From: Acidobacteriota bacterium
Lineage (GTDB): Bacteria; Acidobacteriota; Terriglobia; 2-12-FULL-54-10
DNA length: 63,859 nucleotides
NCBI GenBank assembly: GCA_016191085.1
Contig: JACPPJ010000033.1
Location: forward strand, 1 to 63,859
Direction: 5' to 3'
The number at the start of each line of letters is the position of its first letter. Within the stretch, counting starts at the first letter, position 1. The position numbers were made by a program, and so were the translations under genes. Of the stretch, positions 15,826-23,172 are shown piece by piece. The notes below the pieces were generated by a model, which worked only from the letters and a program-made list of their open reading frames with translations, ran no database searches and was not told the origin of the DNA.

Positions 15826-18483
15826 TTAGCTTGCTGCCGCAGCAGGAGCGGGGACAGCCTCTTTCTCGAACTTCATCTCACCCTTCTCAAGGTCCGCATC
15901 CACCAGAACCGTGTCACCGGGCAGGACCTCGCCGTCAAGAATCTTGATAGCGAGCGGGTCCTGAATCAGCGTCTGGATAGTGCGGCGCAGCGGACGAGCT
16001 CCGAAGTTCGGGTCGTAGCCGCGGCGGAACAGCAGTTGCTTCGCAGCCGCCGTCAACTCAACCTTGATCTTCTTCTCGGCCAAAACCTTACGCAGCGACT
16101 CGATCTGCAGCTCCACGATCTGAGCGATTTCCTTTTCGCCTAGCACATTGAAGTAGACGATGTCGTCAATGCGGTTCAGGAACTCCGGCCGGAATGTTTC
16201 TCGCAGCGCTTCGTCGAGGCGGCGCCGGATGTCGCTTACCGCAGCATCGTGTTCCTGAACCGGCCTATAACCGATGTGCCCCAACTGCTGCAGGTAAGAG
16301 CTGCCGACGTTGCTGGTCATAATCAGGATCGTGTTCTTGAAGTGCACGGTGCGGCCTTTGCCGTCGGTCAGACGCCCGTCGTCCAGAATCTGCAACAGCG
16401 AGTTGAAAACGTCGGGGTGTGCCTTTTCGATTTCATCAAACAGCACCACGGAATAGGGCCGGCGCCGGACGTGCTCGGTCAACTGGCCGCCCTCTTCATA
16501 TCCAACGTATCCCGGAGGCGCGCCGATCAGCCGTGCTACGGAATGCTTCTCCATGTACTGGGTCTTTTCCATGCGCACCATGGTTCGTTCATCTTCGAAA
16601 AGGTATTCGGCCAGGGCGCGTGCCAGCTCGGTTTTGCCGACGCCAGTCGGGCCCAGGAAGATGAACGAGCCGATCGGCCGTCGCGGATCGGACAGACCCG
16701 CGCGGCTGCGGCGCAGCGCATTCGAGACGCGCGCCAACGCCTCTTCCTGCCCGATGACGCGATGCCGCAGGCGCTCTTCCATGTGGACCAGCTTGGCGAT
16801 TTCGCCTTCCAGCATGCGCGAGACCGGAATGCCGGTCCACTTGGCCACGATCTGCGCGATGTCTTCCTCGTCCACCTCTTCCTTCAACATACGCGGAACT
16901 TTGGCCACCTCGGCAGAACGAGCCGTCGTGGTCTCCAGTTCTTTCTCAAGTTGCGTCAGTTCACCGTAACGGATCTGCGCCACTTTGCCGAGATCGCCTT
17001 CACGCTCGGCCTTCTGCTCTTCGAGTTTCAGCGCTTCGATCTTCTCTTTCAGTTCGCGCACTTTGGCGATAGAGTCCTTTTCCGTTTGCCAGCGCAACTT
17101 GAGGCCCGCGGCCTGCTCCCGTAGGCGAGCCAGGTCGCGGTCAATCAGCTCCAAGCGCTCGAGCGACCCAGCGTCCTTTTCGCGGGCCAGAGCCTGACGC
17201 TCGACCTCAAGCTGCCGCAGATGCCGCTCGATTTGATCAATCTCTACTGGCATTGAATCGATCTGCATACGAAGCGCAGCGCCCGCTTCGTCTATTAAAT
17301 CAATCGCTTTGTCCGGTAGGAAGCGGTCGCTGATGTAGCGATGTGAAAGCGTCGACGCGGCGATAATGGCGGCGTCCTTGATGCGCACACCGTGGTGCAG
17401 TTCGTATTTCTCCTTCAGACCGCGCAGGATCGCGATGGTGTCCTCCACGGTGGGCTCGGAGACATAGACCTGCTGGAAGCGCCGTTCGAGCGCCGCATCT
17501 TTCTCGATGTGCTTTTTATATTCGTTCAATGTGGTTGCGCCTATGCAGTGCAGTTCTCCGCGCGCCAAAGCAGGCTTCAGCATGTTGCCGGCATCGATGG
17601 CGCCTTCGGCGGCGCCGGCACCCACCAGAGTGTGCATCTCGTCAATGAATAGAACGATCTGCCCGGCCGCCTCGTCAATCTCCTTCAGCACCGCTTTGAG
17701 GCGGTCCTCAAATTCACCGCGATATTTTGCCCCGGCGACCAGCGCGCCGAGATCGAGGGCTACCACACGCTTGTTTTTTAGGATCTCGGGAACGTCTCCG
17801 GCGATGATGCGCTGCGCCAAGCCCTCTACGATCGCGGTCTTACCCACGCCGGGTTCCCCGATCAGCACGGGGTTGTTCTTGGTGCGCCGGGCCAGAACCT
17901 GAATGACGCGGCGAATCTCCTCATCGCGGCCGATCACCGGGTCGAGCTTGCCGCGGCGGGCGAGTTCCGTCAGGTCACGCGCGTAGCGCTGCAGCGCCTG
18001 ATATTTTTCTTCCGGGTTGGGATCGGTGACGCGCTGCGTTCCGCGCACGCTGGCAAGCGCCTTCAGTATTTCGTCATGCGTGACATGGTTTCGCCGCAGG
18101 ATCTCCTCAGCAGTGTCGCCTTTCAGGCGGCTCATCGCGAGCAGTAGGTGCTCCGTCGAGACATATTCGTCTTTGAAGAATTCCGCCTCTTCGAATGACA
18201 TCTGCAACAGCCGATTCAACCCCGGCGAGAGATATTGTTCGGAAGTTCCACTGACGCGCGGCAGCCGCTGCATTTCGCGCTCGGCATCCAGTGCCACGCG
18301 ATCGGGCGCAATGCCCATCTTCTGCAGCGTGGGGCCCACCACACCTTCCGGCTGTGTGGCTAAGGCGAATAGCAGATGGATCGGTTCGACCGATTGATGA
18401 CCGCCCTGATAAGCCTTCTGCTGCGCCTGCTGCAGCGCCTCCTGCGCTTTGGATGTGAATTTATCGAATCTCATCATTGGCAT
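15826..18483 (-). CDS. clpB: ATP-dependent disaggregase ClpB
   Basis: 885 residues, full length for the family. Two N-terminal Clp repeats (about 5-150), a first AAA+ domain with Walker [10 protein letters not shown] near residue 212 and Walker B LFIDEMHT, the long coiled-coil middle domain (about 410-530) that distinguishes ClpB from ClpA, and a second AAA+ domain with GPTGVGKTE near residue 614 and a sensor/C-terminal domain rich in FLNRIDDIV. ClpB extracts proteins from aggregates with DnaK in the cytoplasm. It lies about 120 bp downstream of hsp20 on the same strand, so both heat-shock genes may share the promoter at 19130-19158, with a hairpin at 18561-18585 between them. The extra Pro/Ala-rich C-terminal tail is probably unimportant. 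Confidence 0.97.
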   Translation of the reverse strand: MPMMRFDKFTSKAQEALQQAQQKAYQGGHQSVEPIHLLFALATQPEGVVGPTLQKMGIAPDRVALDAEREMQRLPRVSGTSEQYLSPGLNRLLQMSFEEAEFFKDEYVSTEHLLLAMSRLKGDTAEEILRRNHVTHDEILKALASVRGTQRVTDPNPEEKYQALQRYARDLTELARRGKLDPVIGRDEEIRRVIQVLARRTKNNPVLIGEPGVGKTAIVEGLAQRIIAGDVPEILKNKRVVALDLGALVAGAKYRGEFEDRLKAVLKEIDEAAGQIVLFIDEMHTLVGAGAAEGAIDAGNMLKPALARGELHCIGATTLNEYKKHIEKDAALERRFQQVYVSEPTVEDTIAILRGLKEKYELHHGVRIKDAAIIAASTLSHRYISDRFLPDKAIDLIDEAGAALRMQIDSMPVEIDQIERHLRQLEVERQALAREKDAGSLERLELIDRDLARLREQAAGLKLRWQTEKDSIAKVRELKEKIEALKLEEQKAEREGDLGKVAQIRYGELTQLEKELETTTARSAEVAKVPRMLKEEVDEEDIAQIVAKWTGIPVSRMLEGEIAKLVHMEERLRHRVIGQEEALARVSNALRRSRAGLSDPRRPIGSFIFLGPTGVGKTELARALAEYLFEDERTMVRMEKTQYMEKHSVARLIGAPPGYVGYEEGGQLTEHVRRRPYSVVLFDEIEKAHPDVFNSLLQILDDGRLTDGKGRTVHFKNTILIMTSNVGSSYLQQLGHIGYRPVQEHDAAVSDIRRRLDEALRETFRPEFLNRIDDIVYFNVLGEKEIAQIVELQIESLRKVLAEKKIKVELTAAAKQLLFRRGYDPNFGARPLRRTIQTLIQDPLAIKILDGEVLPGDTVLVDADLEKGEMKFEKEAVPAPAAAAS

Positions 18484-18560
18484 GATATTAGTCCTTTACT
18501 CATTCTCTGATCAGTAGATTCGTCTCTGTTGATTTGGACGCGCCGGAGGAGGCAAATGGA

Positions 18561-18585
18561 GGCGCTCCGCTGTCCGCAGAGCGCC
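18561..18585 (-). terminator. Hairpin between hsp20 and clpB
   Basis: Seven-base-pair inverted repeat (GGCGCTC / GAGCGCC) with an 11-base loop just after the hsp20 stop. There is no T-run, so it may be a partial terminator or an RNA-stability hairpin that sets the hsp20/clpB ratio. Confidence 0.45.
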
Positions 18586-18602
18586 CCCGCGAGGATGAAA
18601 TT

Positions 18603-19058
18603 TTAGTTTCCGTTACTCTGCACCTTGACCTTGATCTGCCGCGGCTTGCTCTCCTCGCGTTTCGGCAGCGAGATCTTCAACACTCCGCGCGAGAAGGTGG
18701 CTTCGATCTTGGCGTGATCGACGGTGGGTGGCAGCGTGAACGTGCGCGTGAATGCGCCGTAATACCGCTCCACGCGATAATAATTCCTTTCCTCTACCTC
18801 TTTGTCCCGCTTGCGCTCACCCTTGATCGTGAGCGTGTTTCCTTCTACGGAAATGTCCACGTCATTTTCTTTCATGTTCGGGAGATCGGCCTTGAGCACG
18901 ATGGCGTCGTTGGTTTCATACACATCCACGGGCGGCACCCAAGCGCCTGCCGTAAGCCCCTCATCGCCGCGACCCGGCAGCTCGTTGAATACGCGCTCCA
19001 TGCGGTCCCGCAGCGTCGCAATATCCCGGAAGGGTTCCCAGCGCATCAGAGATGACAT
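18603..19058 (-). CDS. Small heat-shock protein, Hsp20/alpha-crystallin family
   Basis: 151 residues, a usual size. The N-terminal arm (MRWEPFRDIATLRDRM) is typical of bacterial class A small heat-shock proteins. The alpha-crystallin domain spans about 45-140, with the DLPNMKENDVDISVEGN segment and the family hallmark GVLKISLPK near the end. It is an ATP-independent chaperone that holds unfolding proteins for the ClpB/DnaK system, and clpB is the next gene on the same strand. GGAGG lies nine bases before ATG 19058. A consensus promoter overlapped by an inverted repeat lies upstream at about 19130-19170, suggesting repressor control. Confidence 0.95.
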   Translation of the reverse strand: MSSLMRWEPFRDIATLRDRMERVFNELPGRGDEGLTAGAWVPPVDVYETNDAIVLKADLPNMKENDVDISVEGNTLTIKGERKRDKEVEERNYYRVERYYGAFTRTFTLPPTVDHAKIEATFSRGVLKISLPKREESKPRQIKVKVQSNGN

Positions 19059-19129
19059 TTTGTTTTTCCTCCATACTTTAGCCGAGATCGTTAAGGAGTC
19101 AAGAGCTCCAATAATCTAAGTACATACCA

Positions 19130-19158
19130 ATAATAAAATCTTAGTCTATTATTGTCAA
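19130..19158 (-). promoter_or_regulatory. Sigma-70-type promoter of hsp20, inside an inverted repeat
   Basis: On the minus strand TTGACA (19158-19153) and TATTAT (19135-19130) are separated by exactly 17 bases. The 5' leader would be about 65 nt. The -35 box is the centre of an imperfect palindrome (TCTATATTG / CAATAATAGA), and outer arms AAAATCT / AGATTTT (20-base spacer) flank it. It is neither a CIRCE nor a HAIR element, so a different repressor is implied if the repeat is an operator. Confidence 0.7.
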
Positions 19159-19205
19159 TATAGATTTTAATGCGCATTTTCAAGAACTTAAAGGAGAACA
19201 CCTGG

Positions 19206-19325
19206 ATGAGGCCTTCTCGCCAAATCCCGAAACCCGCTCCTGCACCCCACCAGCCCCCCAATCCAGCCCTGCTTGGCAGCGTGGATTTCGCTGCTGGTTT
19301 ACGGCGTTCAGTGCTCGCGTTCTAG
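19206..19325 (+). CDS. Possible 39-residue proline-rich small protein
   Basis: Short frame divergent from hsp20 with a good AAGGAG site nine bases before the ATG. The product is basic and Pro/Ala-rich with no recognisable domain, signal peptide or membrane segment. It begins just beyond the hsp20 promoter palindrome, so it could be transcribed divergently from it, or the segment may simply be untranslated leader of the GWxTD gene. No family is recognised; support is only the ribosome binding site and position. Confidence 0.3.
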   Translation: MRPSRQIPKPAPAPHQPPNPALLGSVDFAAGLRRSVLAF

Positions 19326-19432
19326 GGCCCGGGATCTCGCCGCCTAAGGCGCTTTACACTTGACTCGCTCAGAGTGCGATGAATACAATAGATGGCATTA
19401 GGGAGAAGTGTTCTTCGAAAGCGGTGGAAAGT

Positions 19433-21136
19433 ATGTTCCGGAAAGAATTTTGGTTCGGTGTACTGACGGTAATCCTGTGTCTGCCATCTGGTGTTGGAGC
19501 TCAGGACAACATCACAGGTGCGGTTAATCGTCAGGCTTCCAAATCGCAGGTGCAGACCGAAGCTCCCGGCCTCACAGACAAAGAAAAGAAGCGTCGGCAG
19601 GAATCGCTGAAACAGGAGTTGCAAGGCGCCTTTAAGAAATGGCTGGAAGAAGACGTCGGATACATCATCACGGATGAAGAGCGCAAGGTGTTCAAGACGC
19701 TTCAGAACGACGAAGAGCGCGAACAGTTCATCGAGCAATTCTGGCTGCGGCGGAATCCCGACCCCGAGTCCCTGGACAACGATTATAAAGAAGAGCATTA
19801 CCGCCGCATCGCATACGCGAATCAGCATTACCCCAGCGGCATACCTGGATGGAAAACCGATCGCGGGCGCATCTACATCATGTACGGTCCTCCTGACGAG
19901 ATTGAGGCGCATCCGTCCGGCGGGCATTATGAGCGGCCCATAGAAGAAGGTGGAGGCTCGACCTCCACTTATCCATTCGAGCAATGGCGTTACCGCTACA
20001 TCGAAGGCGTGGGACAGAACATCGTGCTGGAATTCGTCGATCCAACGATGACAGGCGAGTATCGCATGACGATGGATCCCTCGGAGAAGGATGCTCTGCT
20101 CTATGTTCCCGGCGCGGGTCTGTCGTTGATGGAACAGATGGGCCTTGCCAGCAAGGTGGATCGTTTCACCCGCACCGACGGAACACGCTTGCCCAAGCGG
20201 ATGATTGACAGCAGCCCCGGCGCGGGCTACGAAAGCACGCACAGCACCGAATTCAGCCGCTTGGCGCTTTTCGCCAACATTCAAAAGCCGCCGGTCATCA
20301 AGTACAAGGACCTGGAGGAGGCAGTTACCTCGAACATCCGCTTCAACATGCTGCCGTTCCAGGTTCGAACCGACTACGTGAAGGTCACCGATGATACCGT
20401 GCTTGCTGCCATTACTGTTTCGCTCAAGAACAAGGAACTGTCGTTCCAAGAAAAGGGCGGTGTGCAGCATGCGGCCGTGAACATCTTTGGGCGCGTGACC
20501 ACGCTGACGCGGCGAGTGGTGCAGACATTCGAAGACAATATTACTCTGGACATTCCACAATCGTTGTTGGATCAGAGCCTCAGCAAGCCGTCCGTGTATT
20601 GGAAGTCGCTGCCGCTGCGTTCAGGTTTATATCGGCTGAGCCTGGCGCTGAAAGACGTCAATAGCGGAAATGTGGGAACTATGGAACTTCGCTTGGAGGT
20701 CCCACGTTACGAAGAAGAAAAGCTGGCGACCAGTTCTCTGATCCTGGCCGACCTGATCGAGAAAGTGCCGAGCAAGAAGATCGGTGCGGGGCAGTTCGTC
20801 ATCGGCGGCACAAAGGTGCGTCCGGCGGTGGGCGAATCGTTCACCCGCGATCAGAAGCTGGGCATCTACATGGAGATTTACAACCTCAAGCCGGATCCGG
20901 CGGGACACAAACCGGCGGCGAAGATCCAGTACACATTGCTCAAGAACAATCAGCCAGTAGTGGAGCTTGAAGAAGATGTCTCCAAGTTGCCGGAGTCGTC
21001 GGCCAACCAGACGATTCTTGAGAAGACCATGCCGTTGGCTGCGCTCGATCCCGGCAAGTACACCATGAAAGTGACTGTGACGGATACCATCGGTAAGAGG
21101 ACCATCGCGCCCACTGCGGATTTCGTGGTGCAGTAG
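19433..21136 (+). CDS. Exported GWxTD-domain protein
   Basis: About 567 residues. The frame opens at 19379, but the signal peptide (MFRKEFWFGVLTVILCLPSG, ending near GAQ) begins at ATG 19433, so that start is preferred. The GWxTD domain covers about residues 60-230; its diagnostic motif is GWKTDRGRIYIMYGPPDE near residue 138, preceded by the FWLRRNPDP segment. The C-terminal half is beta-rich and fits an Ig-like accessory domain. GWxTD proteins are common in Acidobacteria and Bacteroidota, where they are exported and of unknown biochemical role. The gene is followed after 32 bp by an outer-membrane barrel gene on the same strand, a pairing that suggests a joint envelope function. Confidence 0.85.
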   Translation: MFRKEFWFGVLTVILCLPSGVGAQDNITGAVNRQASKSQVQTEAPGLTDKEKKRRQESLKQELQGAFKKWLEEDVGYIITDEERKVFKTLQNDEEREQFIEQFWLRRNPDPESLDNDYKEEHYRRIAYANQHYPSGIPGWKTDRGRIYIMYGPPDEIEAHPSGGHYERPIEEGGGSTSTYPFEQWRYRYIEGVGQNIVLEFVDPTMTGEYRMTMDPSEKDALLYVPGAGLSLMEQMGLASKVDRFTRTDGTRLPKRMIDSSPGAGYESTHSTEFSRLALFANIQKPPVIKYKDLEEAVTSNIRFNMLPFQVRTDYVKVTDDTVLAAITVSLKNKELSFQEKGGVQHAAVNIFGRVTTLTRRVVQTFEDNITLDIPQSLLDQSLSKPSVYWKSLPLRSGLYRLSLALKDVNSGNVGTMELRLEVPRYEEEKLATSSLILADLIEKVPSKKIGAGQFVIGGTKVRPAVGESFTRDQKLGIYMEIYNLKPDPAGHKPAAKIQYTLLKNNQPVVELEEDVSKLPESSANQTILEKTMPLAALDPGKYTMKVTVTDTIGKRTIAPTADFVVQ

Positions 21137-21168
21137 CGCGCGTTTCGCTTCTTGGGGGGGCGGTTCTG

Positions 21169-22953
21169 ATGAGTATGCGAAATAGAGTTCTGCTGGCTGT
21201 GACGCTGGCATTGTCCGTCGGTCCCGTCAGCTCGTGGGCGCAGCACCGCGTTGCCGCAACCTCATCGCCAATTCGCGCTGTTGCTTCCGCCACCGTCATG
21301 GGCCGCGTGCTGGATGCGCGCGGCGCGGCTCAAGCCGGCGTCCCCGTCACTATTACCCGGCAAGATGGACTACTCGTTCGGAAAGTCTATACAACCCAAA
21401 ATGGGAAGTTTAGTCTTAGCCGCTTAGTTCCAGGCCTGTATGCCGTCGATGTCAGCCTGCCAAATCACCTGCCATTCTCCAAGGCTCCCATTCCCGTCAA
21501 GGCGGGCGCTCAGGTGGTCGTTGACGTACAACTCCGTACGTTAGCCGAGTCCATGGAAATCGGCATGCCTCACGACGCAGCGCAGGCGCGCGATGATTGG
21601 AAATGGACCCTGCGTACCGCCTCTCCAACGCGGCCGATCTTACGATTCCAGGAAGAAATCAACCCGTCTCAAACAGCAGATGCGTCCGAGCTGCAGGAAC
21701 GGCCGGTGCACGGGACTGTGCTCGTTTCGGCAGGTAATGAAGCACGCGGCTTCGGCGCCGATCCGGGTGTCAGGACAGCCTTCAAGATGGACTACGACTG
21801 GATGGGAGGCAACACTGCGACGCTGGCCGGATCTGCGGGATGGGAACGTGGCACTCCGGCGGCCAGCTTCCGCGCTGCATGGGACCGCCGTTCCGATACT
21901 GGCACGAACTCTTCATTGTCGGTGGCGATGCGTCAAGTGTTTCTGCCGACGACTTATCGGCAGCAGTTCTCCTCGCCGCTGCCGAGTTTAGACAATAGAG
22001 TGCAGTCGTTTAGCGGCCGATATGAGAACGAGATGCCTCTGGCACAGAACCTGACGCTTCGATACGGCGCCGTCTTCGACAGCGTCAGCGTCAATACCTT
22101 CGTCAGCCAATTAAGTCCGTTTGCGCAATTCAGCTATACGCCCGATGTGAATACGCGATGGACCCTGGCGTATTCGTCAGAATCCCCAAAGTTTCTTCCT
22201 AGCGATCGGGGTGATGGCGGAACGGGCTCGCTTTCCATCCCGCAAATTAGTACTGACACGAGCGATCGAAACCGCGTAGCGCTGGAATCCGGCACGCACG
22301 TGGAGATCGGGTGGGGCAGAAAACTGGGCAGGTATCGTGTGCAGGCTGCCGCATTTTACGATGAACTTTCCGATGTGGCGCTTTCTCTGGGAGGCGAGCC
22401 GATCGCGCTCTTTGGCGGGCTGTTGCGAGACCCATTTTCCAATACGCGGTTTATGGACGGGGGAGGCTACGCTGCCGGTGGCGCCAGAGCTTCGATCGGA
22501 GCGCACGTCGCGGGAGATACCAGTGTATATGTGAGCTATGCCTATGCTGGCGGATTGCGAGCCGCGGCGGATCGCCTTGTCGCTGATGATGCCCGGACGC
22601 TTCGTGAGATGGTCCACGCCCGAAAAAGCAGTTCGGTCACCGTTGCCGTGCATTCCACTGTGCCGGGCAGCCGAACTGAGGTCATCACCTCGTACCAGTG
22701 GCTACCGAACAACACCCTAGTGGTCGGAGATCCTTACAACAGCGGAATGGGTCGATCCGAACCTTATCTCAACTTTGCGCTGGTCCAGCCGATTCCATCG
22801 CCCGAGATATTCCCCGGTCAATTTCGAGCTATCGCTGACTTCAGCAACGTGCTCGCTCAGGGCTACGTTCCGGTGCACAACGCCGAGGGTGGCACTAGCT
22901 ACTTCTTCCCCGCCGCCCGGTCGTTCAGAGGCGGATTCAGTTTCATATTCTAA
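21169..22953 (+). CDS. Outer-membrane beta-barrel protein with carboxypeptidase-regulatory-like domain
   Basis: 594 residues with a Sec signal peptide (about 1-25, ending SSWAQ), then a regulatory-like beta-sandwich (about 43-125, TVMGRVLDARGAAQAGVPVT) and a region rich in alternating hydrophobic strands that ends in FRGGFSFIF with terminal Phe, the signature of BAM-inserted barrels. Compared with the 1050-residue receptors elsewhere in the window it is short and shows no clear plug domain, so it is more likely a passive barrel or a reduced TonB-receptor derivative than a full transporter. It follows the GWxTD gene by 32 bp, with a G-rich ribosome binding site. The function is not known. Confidence 0.75.
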   Translation: MSMRNRVLLAVTLALSVGPVSSWAQHRVAATSSPIRAVASATVMGRVLDARGAAQAGVPVTITRQDGLLVRKVYTTQNGKFSLSRLVPGLYAVDVSLPNHLPFSKAPIPVKAGAQVVVDVQLRTLAESMEIGMPHDAAQARDDWKWTLRTASPTRPILRFQEEINPSQTADASELQERPVHGTVLVSAGNEARGFGADPGVRTAFKMDYDWMGGNTATLAGSAGWERGTPAASFRAAWDRRSDTGTNSSLSVAMRQVFLPTTYRQQFSSPLPSLDNRVQSFSGRYENEMPLAQNLTLRYGAVFDSVSVNTFVSQLSPFAQFSYTPDVNTRWTLAYSSESPKFLPSDRGDGGTGSLSIPQISTDTSDRNRVALESGTHVEIGWGRKLGRYRVQAAAFYDELSDVALSLGGEPIALFGGLLRDPFSNTRFMDGGGYAAGGARASIGAHVAGDTSVYVSYAYAGGLRAAADRLVADDARTLREMVHARKSSSVTVAVHSTVPGSRTEVITSYQWLPNNTLVVGDPYNSGMGRSEPYLNFALVQPIPSPEIFPGQFRAIADFSNVLAQGYVPVHNAEGGTSYFFPAARSFRGGFSFIF

Positions 22954-23172
22954 CCACGTAACACCAATATTCGGCTGAACTTGCCGGTTCGCGCGAAGCG
23001 TACTACCAATTCGTGTAATGTTCTATGGAATTCGGGAACTTGCTCCGATAAAGATGTATAATTACCTGTGGTGACAACAGCTTACGTCCAGTTATGCCGC
23101 CCCGCTCCTGGCAATGTACGTGCTTGGGAATGTGTGGCTAGGAGTGTCTCTGGAAGACCGACGGATAGTAAC

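Noticed and set aside
16249..17124. Long plus-strand frame (291 codons) opposite clpB
   Set aside because: It is the antisense of clpB coding sequence, with no ribosome binding site and a composition expected from a high-GC antisense frame.
19322..20560. 412-codon minus-strand frame opposite the GWxTD gene
   Set aside because: It lies wholly opposite a well-supported gene and resembles no known family.
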